Shown: positions 1 through 7,587, counted from the stretch's first letter. The stretch: DNA of 11,401 nt from Bacteroidales bacterium (GCA_028701945.1 JAQVPT010000084.1:1-11401), one strand, 5' to 3'. The notes: a model not told the origin generated them from the letters alone. Numbers and translations are program-made.

Positions 1-290
1 TGTTAACGCCTGAAGTAATCAAAGAAAACGATCACATCAACAAGAAGTACCAAGTCTAAACTCCGGAACGCGACTTAATTATGAAATTCTTTGCACCTGC
101 AGATGAACAAACAGGCGAATTTAAAACTGCCACAGATCTTCTTGAATACATTTCCGAACGAACTTCAATAAATCTAAGTCCAATTAAGATTGGAAAGGAA
201 TTAAGGTTTTTAGGGTTTGAGAGAGTGTCGAAGAGGATTGGAAATAACATGCCTGTTTACGGCTACTTTGTAAAATGTTTGGTTGAATAA
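1..290 (+). pseudogene. C-terminal fragment of a VapE/VirE-like (DUF3874-type) mobile-element protein, interrupted by a stop
   Basis: Frame 3 is open from the window edge to a TAA at 57-59 and then continues in the same frame to the stop at 288-290. The two halves read as one protein: upstream ends in NKKYQV, downstream continues TPERDLIMKFFAP, then GEFKTATDLLEYISERTSI, then a helical stretch containing KIGKELRFLGFERV and a final VYGYF. From memory this matches the winged-helix-like C-terminus of Bacteroidota VapE/VirE-type primase or helicase proteins of mobile elements (DUF3874-like). The stop follows a GTC codon where related proteins continue, so a single CAA-to-TAA or similar substitution is the simplest cause. 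An ATG at 81 could give a 69-residue product but begins inside the domain. The upstream part lies outside the window. The family call is by motif memory only. Confidence 0.6.
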
Positions 291-298
291 GCATAAAC

Positions 299-322
299 AA
301 AAAAGCCATAGTAAACTATGGC
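299..322 (-). terminator. Intrinsic terminator of small RNA copy A
   Basis: GCCATAG (305-311) pairs perfectly with CTATGGC (316-322) around a 4-nt loop. On the minus strand the stem is followed by six T residues (304 down to 299). On the plus strand the hairpin lies just past the stop of the broken DUF3874-like gene, so it might also help end that transcript, although the T tract suits the minus strand. Confidence 0.75.
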
Positions 323-358
323 CCTGAGTAAGGCTTGACGTATCGCGCCCGTGAAACT
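299..358 (-). ncRNA. Candidate free-standing small RNA, copy A
   Basis: On the minus strand a Bacteroidota promoter (364-393) is followed by about 60 nt ending in a hairpin with a T6 tract. The transcript carries GAGTT, GGCGCGATA (341-349) and TCAAGCCTTACTCA, all of which recur in the same order in copy C on the plus strand at 8691-8760. The hairpin sequence differs between copies while the fold is kept, which points to selection on RNA structure. The next gene downstream lies on the opposite strand and converges on it, so this is not a leader. The start is inferred from the usual distance to the -7 box. Family and function are not recognised. Confidence 0.6.
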
Positions 359-363
359 CAATG

Positions 364-393
364 CAAATATAGCAAAAAATGCTATGAAAACAA
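364..393 (-). promoter_or_regulatory. Bacteroidota sigma-A promoter of small RNA copy A
   Basis: The minus strand carries TATATTTG (371 down to 364), a perfect TAnnTTTG -7 box, preceded after 19 bp by TTG (393-391). The string TTGTTTTCA at the -33 region recurs at the promoter of copy C, so promoter and RNA were duplicated together. Confidence 0.65.
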
Positions 394-400
394 TAGGCAA

Positions 401-455
401 GAAGCCCGATCACTAAAATGACCGGGCTTCAAGTTGTGCCTTGATATTATCGCAG
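401..455 (-). repeat. Degenerate second copy (B) of the small RNA element, with a strong hairpin
   Basis: On the minus strand GCGATAATATCAAG (453 down to 440) is identical over 14 nt to copy C at 8704-8717. It is followed at a similar distance by a 12-bp stem (401-412 with 419-430, one G-T pair, 6-nt loop). Downstream of the stem there is no clean T tract, and no TAnnTTTG box lies at the spacing seen in copies A and C, so this copy looks unable to direct its own transcription. It lies directly upstream of copy A's promoter, in the same orientation. The same stretch is part of an 8-bp inverted repeat, CCTTGATA (439-446) with TATCAAGG (473-480). Confidence 0.5.
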
Positions 456-483
456 CAATACAATTTAAATATTATCAAGGATT

Positions 484-1256
484 TAAAATAATAAGTCCTC
501 CACAATTTTCAGTAAACTGTATAGCAATATTGGTCAGACACGAATTAGCATCTGATTAAACTATGTTTTGAATTATTTAAAACAAATTGACTAGTTTAAA
601 TTTCCCTTAAAACAAATCATGCAATGTCTTAATTATATTGCATATCCGATTAATTTTTGACTCGATCTCATCGACAAAAGATAAAAATTGTAAAAAAGTT
701 AAAATAATCACTACAATACGATTTTGCAAATTAGACTCTTGTTTTCCGTTTAATCTAAATTTTGATTTTTTCATAGAGCTTCACGCATTAAAATTTTTTT
801 AGCAGCGTGAGCCGCTATAAATTTACGGCACAAAATGACGAAATCAAAGGACACAAAAACAAAATGCACCTACAAGCCTTGCTATTACTTGATTAAAAAA
901 AATCAACTGTAAGTAATTTTGATTTGGGGATAAGTTTGTTGCTCAATATAAAATTTAAACAAAGCTGTGGAAGTGCTGGTATCAGAGGCTTTTGACACAA
1001 TTAGTTGATAGGTGTTTAAAAATAAAAAAATATTAATGTTACTGTAGAGGACAATTAGTAGATTTTTTTTTACATACGTTGATTATCAACGGATTGATAA
1101 AAATACTGTTTAATTATTTTCAAAAAAGAGCATGTAAAAACGTCATTTTTTTTTATTAGAAAAAAAATTTTTTATGAATAGAAAATTCTAATTCAAAAGC
1201 TTTCATTGTTGTATAATCCACTTGAGTTTTTGATTACGTAATGGATTACTATGCTT
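484..1256. other. AT-rich non-coding region with several inverted repeats
   Basis: No convincing gene is seen on either strand. Structures visible are: a direct repeat TTAAAACAAAT at 577-587 and 607-617; an inverted repeat TCACGC (781-786) with GCGTGA (805-810); an adjacent GCCG (811-814) with CGGC (826-829); a stem ATTAC+TTGATT (884-894) with AATCAA (901-906) and GTAAT (913-917); and the palindrome ATTACGTAAT (1233-1242). A 25-codon reading frame at 835-912 has no supporting context. The patch at 778-829 is the most GC-rich part and may be a folded RNA or a protein-binding site. Confidence 0.5.
1077..1091. repeat. Perfect 15-bp inverted repeat
   Basis: CGTTGA (1077-1082) and TCAACG (1086-1091) flank TTA. 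Neither strand has a T tract after it, so it is more likely a protein-binding site than a terminator. No neighbouring gene start explains it. Confidence 0.5.
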
Positions 1257-1299
1257 CTACGGAAGTACTACGGTACTCCTACGTTACTTCTAAGGTTTA
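1257..1299. repeat. Degenerate 11-bp tandem repeat touching the mod stop codon
   Basis: Four units in strict 11-bp phase: CTACGGAAGTA (1257-1267), CTACGGTACTC (1268-1278), CTACGTTACTT (1279-1289) and the diverged CTAAGGTTTA (1290-1299). The next base begins the complement of the mod stop codon. On the minus strand, as mod mRNA 3' end, the units end in GTAG and can fold locally (GTAC-CGTA-GTAC). The preceding 1232-1249 segment repeats GATTAC twice and contains GTAAT-GG-ATTAC. No T tract follows. Confidence 0.55.
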
Positions 1300-3219
1300 T
1301 TAAAAAACGATTTTCACGTCTTCTTTGTAGTTTTGCAGTGTGCCATTTAAGCTTGCTGTCCAACCGTCAATAAATACTTTTCCGTTTTTAATTGCGTTTG
1401 CAAAATCCTCTTTTGAAACCTTTTCGCTATTGGTTATATAAAAGTGATCTCCAATTTTGTAAATACAATCTTCTACAACTTCTTCGGGAACTTGTGATGG
1501 CTCGTCCAAACCAATTGTAAATATCATATTGTATATACGGCTTAAAGTATCATTGTCATTAAGATTTATTGAAATCTGTCCAGAGTCATCAACTTCTAAT
1601 TTTGGAGAATCTACACTGTCGAAAACCTTGTAGCCTATATCTGGTATTTGCTTTTTATGTTCTTTAAACATACCTGCCTTTTCGTTATCAACGTTAATTT
1701 CACTATCAATTTTCTCCCCGGCACGTTTTAATCGTTCAATTGTAATACTCGAAATTACAGGAGGAAGATTATTTTCTACACAAAATTTATAAGCAGGCTT
1801 TTTCTTATCAATTGGCTCATCTATTTGGCACAAAATAAATTTACGATTCCCCCCATCCTCAGCATTCAGTTGCATTACTGCATGTCCTGTTGTCCCTGAT
1901 CCTGCAAAAAAATCGAGAATAAATTCAGAGTTTTCTGCAACTATTTGTATTAGTTGTTTAATCATTTCTAAAGGCTTTGGATTTTCAAAAACTAAAGCTG
2001 AAAAAGTATCTTTAACCCATTTAGTATCAACTGAATTATCAAAAAACCAAAAATTATCAGGAACAGATACATCATCATGTTCAATATAATCTTTCATACC
2101 TGGAGGTGTATTTTCATCACCGTACCATATGAGATTTTGCTCTTGTAAGCGCTTTAACTCATCTAAAGATTTTCCCCAACCGCGATTAGGTATAACGCAT
2201 TCTTTACCATTATTGGGATTAATAATTGTATAATTCTTTGGTCCATTTTCACGTGATAAGTCTGCATCTTTAAATACACCATTTTCATCAACTTTATTCC
2301 ATCTACTTAAATGAGAATATTTTGGTCTTTTATACATCTCTTTGATTTCTTTATTAATTTCATCAAGAGAAAGACCTAGTTTTTGAAGTTCTATAAACTT
2401 TTTGCTTACATCTTCAGCACCCTTTTTTTTAACTCTCCAAATAATCTCTTTTAATCCTTCTTTATGTTTACTATATCCAAACATATATTCAGTTGAAACT
2501 GAAATTAATTTACTTTGATTTTTATTTGAGTTGTTTTTGTGTATTATTTGAGCTAAGAAATTCTCCTCCCCAAAAACATCATCACAAAGCAATTTTAAAT
2601 TTGCTTGTTCATTATCGTCAATACTTATAAAGATAACTCCGTCTTTGCTTAATAGATCTCTTGCCAACAATAAACGTGGATACATAAATGCTAACCAGCC
2701 ATTATGGCTTTTTTTGGTTTTAAAGCTAAAATCCATTCTATCAAAGTCGCTTTCGCTTAAATTAGCCAAACCTAAAACTTCGGCTTCTTCTTTGTCAAAT
2801 TTATCAGGATAAACAAACTCATCGCTGGTTGTATTGTATGGAGGATCAATATAAATACACTTAATTTTACCGGTGTAATGATTTTTCAATATTTTAAGAC
2901 TATCTAAATTATCACCTTTTAACACAAGGTTCTCTGTTTTATCAATATCTTTACTTAAGCTTGTATTTAGATGTAATTCTTTTTCTGTTTTCTTAGAATA
3001 TTTGGCACGCGCAAAATTCCTACCCACAAAATTTAATCCGTAACCATTAACTTTTTCGTCTATTGGTAAATCAAGAACAGCTTTAAGCTCTTCAATGTTT
3101 ATTTCATTATCGCGTATTACATTTGGGCAGTTCTCTTTTAGAAAACTTAATAATTTATTTTCTTCGTTGTTTGCATCAACAACAGTAAAACCAGCTTTTA
3201 TAAAATCTTTTTGAGGCAT
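1300..3219 (-). CDS. mod: Type III restriction-modification DNA methyltransferase (Mod)
   Basis: A 639-residue protein, the usual size for Mod. It would transfer a methyl group from S-adenosylmethionine to adenine N6 within an asymmetric recognition site, and as part of the Mod-Res complex it supplies sequence recognition for cleavage. The order of motifs is that of beta-class amino-methyltransferases: NLVLKGDNLDSLKILKNHY near residue 97 and the catalytic DPPY at 125-128, a long variable target-recognition segment at about 230-390, then the cofactor-binding motif DFFAGSGTTG at 436-445. The ATG at 3219 is the natural start; no ribosome-binding site is evident. It is the last gene of the minus-strand operon, 238 bp behind dinD, and that gap holds an inserted gene remnant. 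An A8 tract encodes Lys264-266 in the recognition segment (plus positions 2423-2430). Recognition sequence cannot be read from the protein. Confidence 0.93.
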   Translation of the reverse strand: MPQKDFIKAGFTVVDANNEENKLLSFLKENCPNVIRDNEINIEELKAVLDLPIDEKVNGYGLNFVGRNFARAKYSKKTEKELHLNTSLSKDIDKTENLVLKGDNLDSLKILKNHYTGKIKCIYIDPPYNTTSDEFVYPDKFDKEEAEVLGLANLSESDFDRMDFSFKTKKSHNGWLAFMYPRLLLARDLLSKDGVIFISIDDNEQANLKLLCDDVFGEENFLAQIIHKNNSNKNQSKLISVSTEYMFGYSKHKEGLKEIIWRVKKKGAEDVSKKFIELQKLGLSLDEINKEIKEMYKRPKYSHLSRWNKVDENGVFKDADLSRENGPKNYTIINPNNGKECVIPNRGWGKSLDELKRLQEQNLIWYGDENTPPGMKDYIEHDDVSVPDNFWFFDNSVDTKWVKDTFSALVFENPKPLEMIKQLIQIVAENSEFILDFFAGSGTTGHAVMQLNAEDGGNRKFILCQIDEPIDKKKPAYKFCVENNLPPVISSITIERLKRAGEKIDSEINVDNEKAGMFKEHKKQIPDIGYKVFDSVDSPKLEVDDSGQISINLNDNDTLSRIYNMIFTIGLDEPSQVPEEVVEDCIYKIGDHFYITNSEKVSKEDFANAIKNGKVFIDGWTASLNGTLQNYKEDVKIVF

Positions 3220-3234
3220 AATATCTATTTTTTA

Positions 3235-3420
3235 CCACATAGGGACATAGTTTTTAATATGTATCTATATGGCTATTTTTTACAATTTCATTATATTTAA
3301 TTTCTTAATGGTAAATTACTAAAATATTCGTTTACAAATGTCTTTTGCCCTGCCGATTATTTCATAAGTTAGATCATCAAGGTATTTCTTTGTTATCATA
3401 ATTGCTATGTTTCTATGTGT
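3235..3420. mobile_element. Small inverted-repeat-bounded element carrying a GxxExxY gene remnant
   Basis: CCACATAGGGACATAG (3235-3250) and CTATGTTTCTATGTGT (3405-3420) are inverted copies of each other with 13 of 16 matches. Each end is itself a doubled ACATAG-type unit. They bracket the 27-codon remnant at 3319-3399 and lie exactly in the dinD-mod gap, with T/A-rich flanks (TTTA on both sides, alignment ambiguous). This resembles a non-autonomous, MITE-like insertion or the scar of a mobile gene cassette. No transposase is present. That the repeats define the ends of one element is inference. Confidence 0.4.
3319..3399 (-). pseudogene. Remnant of a GxxExxY (PDDEXK-type) protein gene, N-terminal 26 codons
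   Basis: The minus strand reads MITKKYLDDLTYEIIG, followed by RAKDICKRIF and TAG. The first 16 residues match the highly recurrent N-terminus of GxxExxY proteins (intact forms are about 125 residues and continue with the helix ending in a GPGLLES-type motif, then a PD-(D/E)XK-like core). Here the protein ends ten residues later and no downstream frame restores the core, so the catalytic part is gone. The last residues, KRIF, could be the joined C-terminus after an internal deletion, but that is conjecture. It lies in the same strand as dinD and mod, inside their transcript. Confidence 0.55.
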
Positions 3421-3457
3421 TTATAAAAATTAGAATACTGCTGTACAAATACTCTCA

Positions 3458-4309
3458 TCATTTCTTCTTGTTTTTGTTAAATCCTTTATTTTCTTTTAAG
3501 GATTTTCCTTCTTCAGACTTTAGCTTACGTTCCAGTTTTTTTACATCTTCTTCGGGTGGTAGATTTTCGGGTACAATACCACGAGAAAGAAGTGTATTCC
3601 TGACAGATCTATTGTTAGTTATATGCTCATTAGATATTTGAGCTTCGGTGCTCATTTTCTTATTCTTGGCATTAAATATTGTAATCTCAGTTGCAAAGTC
3701 TTTGGCTTTTAATAAAATGGTTGGCATAAAATCAGCTAAAGGCTTATTTTTCACCCCCCACTGGTTTTTCATTTGTTGAGTATTTTTGTTAAATAAAGCC
3801 TGATCACCTTTGCTTCTTATCAATGCAAAATTTTGATTACCACCTGTTTGCTCAAAAATAATTTGCGATAGCTCCTTTTCAGTTTCAGCCAGTTTATTTC
3901 GGGTCTGAACCCTTTCAATTTCTAATAATTTCTTTTCAATAAGCTCAGCTTTTCTAGTCTGAATAGCAAAATATGTTTGAGCAAATGCCACTTGTTCTTT
4001 ACGTGAATCTCCATTTTGGGCAATCAAATAGCAAGCAAAACGAGTAAGCATTACATCATCTATTTCTTTTTGCGCACCCGAACCAATTTCAACCATTTTC
4101 CCGACGTCGGCAAAATGGTCTGAAATATTTTGATCTGAAATTTCACAAGCTGTCTTGGCTTTGCTTATAACGTTCTGAAAATTATCCCATTTTCCATATC
4201 CTAACAAATGTTGCAAATCTCTGGCTAACCAAAATTCTACACCATCCTCAGTTAAATGCAAAAAATCTTCAAAATTATCTGTTAGTTTATAAACTATATC
4301 CCGTTTCAT
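3458..4309 (-). CDS. dinD: DNA damage-inducible protein D (DinD)
   Basis: A 283-residue protein matching the DinD family (about 275 residues in E. coli) along its length. The N-terminal part (FWLARDLQHLLGYGKWDNFQNVI, then a segment ending in EIDDVMLTRFACYLIAQNG, about 26-119) is the BRO-N-like region. The middle (AQTYFAIQTRKAELIEK) is strongly conserved in the family, and the rest is helical, ending in a Lys-rich tail (GFNKNKKK). E. coli DinD is SOS-induced and has been reported to inhibit RecA strand exchange. The ATG lies 6 bp beyond the res stop, so the two are almost certainly co-transcribed and probably translationally coupled. No LexA-type box is apparent. Its role inside a restriction operon is unknown; it might limit recombination on cleaved DNA. 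Confidence 0.9.
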   Translation of the reverse strand: MKRDIVYKLTDNFEDFLHLTEDGVEFWLARDLQHLLGYGKWDNFQNVISKAKTACEISDQNISDHFADVGKMVEIGSGAQKEIDDVMLTRFACYLIAQNGDSRKEQVAFAQTYFAIQTRKAELIEKKLLEIERVQTRNKLAETEKELSQIIFEQTGGNQNFALIRSKGDQALFNKNTQQMKNQWGVKNKPLADFMPTILLKAKDFATEITIFNAKNKKMSTEAQISNEHITNNRSVRNTLLSRGIVPENLPPEEDVKKLERKLKSEEGKSLKENKGFNKNKKK

Positions 4310-4315
4310 GTTTAT

Positions 4316-7234
4316 CTATGATTTTATCAATGTTGATAATTGAGTTCTATTTATACGTTCTTTAAAAGAAATTTCAAAATTTGCATCTTTATAATGATCA
4401 CGAAGCGCTTCGAAATATTTTTTAGCAAATTCAATTTTACTTTTCTCATTTACAGGAATTTCGGTAGAAGAATTGTAACCTTTGGCTTCGACAACGAGAA
4501 ATATTTTATTCCCATTTGTACTTTTAATAGCATAACAAAAGTCAGGATTATAATCACCTAAAGGAGTTTTGATTTTTAAACGTGGCAATTTTCCAAAGAT
4601 TACAATACTATTAATGTCCGGATCTTGCTCTACAATATCCAATTCAAATTCACTATCATATTCAATTACTTCTTCAAATATCCACTTTGATTTTAAAGAA
4701 AAATCACTTGTAATATCTTTTTGATACTTCCCAACACTACCTGTATCAAGATAGGTTCTGTCTTTTTCTGTTTTGAAAACATTTGGTAAAGAAGTACCGT
4801 TAATACCATCATACTTAATATTTGCTTTTAGCAATGCAATCAGGTTTTTATTGATTATTGCAGAAATCTCTTTTTGAGCTTGTGTCGGATTGTTACAAAG
4901 TATTTTATTTTTAAAATTGTCGCTTAAAGAATTAAAAACTTTAACAACAAAGGATATTGGAGTTTTTGTATTATTAGATAAAGTGTGTACTAATTCGACA
5001 TAATCAAGCTTGCTTTTGTGTGATACAGAATCTTTTAATTGTTTTGTTATTGCATCATCTTTATCGATTTTATCTACATTTAGTTCTGCACGCATTGTCT
5101 GCAATAGAATAGCTTCGATATTAACATTTTCTATTTCCGATTTTATATTTTCGATAAGCTGTTTTTCCTGATCTTTACTCAAAGAATCTAAAACAAAAAA
5201 TGCATTTTTATTAATAGCATTCCATAAGTTCTGAAACTCTTTTATATGTGCTGCTTTGATGAAAACTTTCTTTTTCTCTTTTTTGTTTTCGGCTTTCTGA
5301 ACATAAGTTTTAGCATCGCTTGCAAACAGGCTCTGAATTGCTTTAAATTGCTCATCGGGTAGCTCCAGCTTTTTCAATATTGATGCAAATTCAGGAGATT
5401 TTTCGTAAATCTTTTGCCCGTCAACAATTGCTTTACGAACAATCATTTTATTAACTTTTAATACATCATCAACCAATTCAATTACTGTATCATCATCAAA
5501 ATTAGAAATTTCTTTAAGAGTTTTAATCAATTCCTGTTCTGTAAAGGTTTCGGAAATCATAAACGAATTGCTTAATATTTCTTTTTGGATAGCCTCTACA
5601 AAACCTTGTTCTTTATTAGAAACAACAACATCAAGGTTGTTTATTTGCCAAAAAACCTCTTGGTTATCATTCAAATTGCTTAATGTTTTCCTCTGTAAAT
5701 TTTGATTGACACAAATTCGCAATCCACGTCCAATTTGTTGAAGTTTTGAAATTTCACTGCCTTGATTAGAAAGCTTACAAATGGTAAAAACATTTGGATT
5801 GTCCCAACCTTCCTGTAATGCCCAAATAGAGAAAATAAATCTTGTGGGACTTTCAAATGAAAGCAATTTCTTTTTGTCTTTTAATATTTCATCTACTCCG
5901 GTCTTAATCTTTTCATCAGCATTACCTTTATCTCCGGAAAAATATCCTTTGTGAACCAAAAGCTTGTTTTCTTTATCAAAGTCTTGCTGTAGATATTTAT
6001 AATATTCTGTGTTTTGATCAAGATTCTTTAGGACTTCCTTATATTTTTTAAGATACTCTTCTTCAAAGATTATTTTTATCTTGGGATTATCGCCTCGAAA
6101 CAAACTGGTGTCGCTTTCAATAAAAAACAAAGTAAGAGATTTTATTCCTTGGTCAAACATTGATTTTTCCTTATCAAAATGGATTTGAATAGTTTCTTTT
6201 ATCATTGCGCGTAAGGATTCATCGGACAATGAATAATCAACTTTTTCAATAGAGTCGTCTGCTAAAACAATCTTATCCTTAGTTATCTTTTTAATGCTTT
6301 TGCCATTAAACACAGCTCCGATGCTTAATTCACGTTTAACCACTATCCCATTTGTCAAAGTGCTTACAAGTGCTATGTTCTTTGAACCGACTTTTTCTAT
6401 ACCAATTAGAGTGTCTTTATTTTCTACAATATCTTGTGTGTAAACAACAATTTTTTTTACCAAACTTTGACGAAAGGATGTAATACTATCCAATACATAA
6501 GCAACATTTGATAAGGGTAAACTGCCTTTTCTCTCTGGAAATGTTGCTCCAAAGCGCAAATAGTAGTTGTCAAATCCTTCAAAATAAGTTTTAAAAGCAT
6601 TTCCATCAAATCTATGTGGCTCATCCATTATAACAATTGGATTTAAGCGTTTTAAACATTCAAGATAGGATTTTGGTGGCTCCTGATTATTTTCAAATAG
6701 TTCGGGGGTATTAATATCACTTTCCAATGGACGATTTAATATTTTATCCTGGCTATTAAAAGAGCTTGGAGTCATAATTAAGACAGACAAATGAGAATTT
6801 CCAATAAATTGTTTTACTGCAGAAATATTTCCTCCTTCATAAGTAAAAACTTCAACTTCTTTTTCTCTTTCATTAGCATAATAACTTTTGAAATAGTCTT
6901 TCGTGTCTTCAAAGTTTGTTTTTGTTCCCTCACGAATTGGTACACTTGGAATTAATACGATAAATTTCTTTAAGCCAAACTTTCTGCTAAGTTCAAAAAT
7001 AGTTTTAATAAATGTGAAAGTTTTACCTGTACCTGTTTCCATCATGACATCAATATTTCTTGTGTCTTGTACCGGGAACTTGTAATTGAATTTGTTATGA
7101 TGCTCGATAAGCACATCGTCAAATTTTTCTTTTTGGCGAAGGCTTTCAAAAAGGCTGACAATATTATTAACGCAGTCCTCTTGATATGATTGGATTTCGT
7201 ATTGAAATTGTTTTGATGTTGTTTTTTCAATCAT
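4316..7234 (-). CDS. res: Type III restriction enzyme, helicase-nuclease subunit (Res)
   Basis: A 972-residue protein, typical for Res. Together with Mod it would translocate or diffuse along DNA using ATP and cut after meeting a second complex. An SF2 ATPase occupies the N-terminal half: Walker A METGTGKT (about 65-72), Walker B MDEPH (203-207), motif III GATFPER (229-235), motif V LQEGWDNPNVF (about 473-483) and motif VI QQIGRGLR (499-506). A PD-(D/E)XK nuclease closes the protein: NPD (896-898) and EAK (916-918) are its catalytic signature. I chose the ATG at 7234; an in-frame TTG three codons earlier (7243) is less likely. It is the first gene of the operon, so restriction precedes modification in the transcript, opposite to the classical mod-res order. 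All core motifs are intact. Confidence 0.93.
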   Translation of the reverse strand: MIEKTTSKQFQYEIQSYQEDCVNNIVSLFESLRQKEKFDDVLIEHHNKFNYKFPVQDTRNIDVMMETGTGKTFTFIKTIFELSRKFGLKKFIVLIPSVPIREGTKTNFEDTKDYFKSYYANEREKEVEVFTYEGGNISAVKQFIGNSHLSVLIMTPSSFNSQDKILNRPLESDINTPELFENNQEPPKSYLECLKRLNPIVIMDEPHRFDGNAFKTYFEGFDNYYLRFGATFPERKGSLPLSNVAYVLDSITSFRQSLVKKIVVYTQDIVENKDTLIGIEKVGSKNIALVSTLTNGIVVKRELSIGAVFNGKSIKKITKDKIVLADDSIEKVDYSLSDESLRAMIKETIQIHFDKEKSMFDQGIKSLTLFFIESDTSLFRGDNPKIKIIFEEEYLKKYKEVLKNLDQNTEYYKYLQQDFDKENKLLVHKGYFSGDKGNADEKIKTGVDEILKDKKKLLSFESPTRFIFSIWALQEGWDNPNVFTICKLSNQGSEISKLQQIGRGLRICVNQNLQRKTLSNLNDNQEVFWQINNLDVVVSNKEQGFVEAIQKEILSNSFMISETFTEQELIKTLKEISNFDDDTVIELVDDVLKVNKMIVRKAIVDGQKIYEKSPEFASILKKLELPDEQFKAIQSLFASDAKTYVQKAENKKEKKKVFIKAAHIKEFQNLWNAINKNAFFVLDSLSKDQEKQLIENIKSEIENVNIEAILLQTMRAELNVDKIDKDDAITKQLKDSVSHKSKLDYVELVHTLSNNTKTPISFVVKVFNSLSDNFKNKILCNNPTQAQKEISAIINKNLIALLKANIKYDGINGTSLPNVFKTEKDRTYLDTGSVGKYQKDITSDFSLKSKWIFEEVIEYDSEFELDIVEQDPDINSIVIFGKLPRLKIKTPLGDYNPDFCYAIKSTNGNKIFLVVEAKGYNSSTEIPVNEKSKIEFAKKYFEALRDHYKDANFEISFKERINRTQLSTLIKS

Positions 7235-7296
7235 TTTGAGCAATAAAAATTAAATCGCTAAAATACCATTTTTACTTTTGATTTTAAACATTTGAT

Positions 7297-7308
7297 AAAA
7301 AAAAAAAA
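7297..7308. repeat. A12 homopolymer tract in the res leader
   Basis: Twelve consecutive A on the plus strand (T on the res transcript) lie about 63 bp upstream of the res ATG and downstream of the candidate res promoter. Length variation here would alter the 5' untranslated region, not the reading frame. On the res strand it is preceded by two TTTTGGT-type units. Confidence 0.6.
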
Positions 7309-7371
7309 TACCAAAAAACACCAAAATCACTTACTACATCACTACGAAACTCTTTAGGCTTTGCGAATAAA

Positions 7372-7411
7372 CAAACATAGTGTAGTATATTTATTTATCT
7401 TTTGTACTACA
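7372..7411 (-). promoter_or_regulatory. Candidate promoter of the res-dinD-mod operon with an operator-like inverted repeat
   Basis: The minus strand carries TATGTTTG (7379 down to 7372), a perfect TAnnTTTG -7 box, giving a leader of about 130 nt before the res ATG. Just upstream, TGTAGTA (7381-7387) and TACTACA (7405-7411) form a perfect 7-bp inverted repeat with a 17-bp spacer. It spans the place where the -33 box should be, and no good TTTG is found there. A weak -33 covered by a dyad is what a regulated promoter might look like, but no regulator gene is identified. Confidence 0.4.
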
Positions 7412-7449
7412 AATTACAACAAAAAATCAAATAGGATTAAAATAGTAAG

Positions 7450-7494
7450 ATGAGTAAGGTCTTTTTTTATCTACAACAAGAATTAAGAGTTTGA
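7450..7494 (+). other. Short reading frame in the divergent control region (14 codons)
   Basis: ATGAGTAAGG opens a 14-codon frame (MSKVFFYLQQELRV). It follows AAAATAGTAAG, an 11-bp string repeated at 7514-7524. There is no ribosome-binding site and no family match, so it may well not be translated. It is noted because its first ten bases are the exact complement of the conserved core of small RNA copy C. Confidence 0.15.
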
Positions 7495-7587
7495 TAATCA
7501 ATGGTTTAAGGTCAAAATAGTAAGTAGTATGTAGAAAATCAAAAAAAAAGTTTTTATTAAAAATATTTATAATTAAAATTTTAGAAA

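Noticed and set aside
401..480. Integron attC-like site
   Set aside because: There are long stems and a GTTG-like string, but no paired core sites with the required GTTRRRY/RYYYAAC ends and no integrase in view.
835..912. 25-codon reading frame with two cysteines
   Set aside because: No ribosome site, promoter or family match, and it runs into a hairpin; chance is more likely.
4340..4561. 73-codon plus-strand frame inside res
   Set aside because: Antisense shadow of the conserved nuclease domain of Res.
7235..7243. TTG start of res three codons upstream
   Set aside because: An ATG follows at 7234 and the extra residues add nothing conserved.
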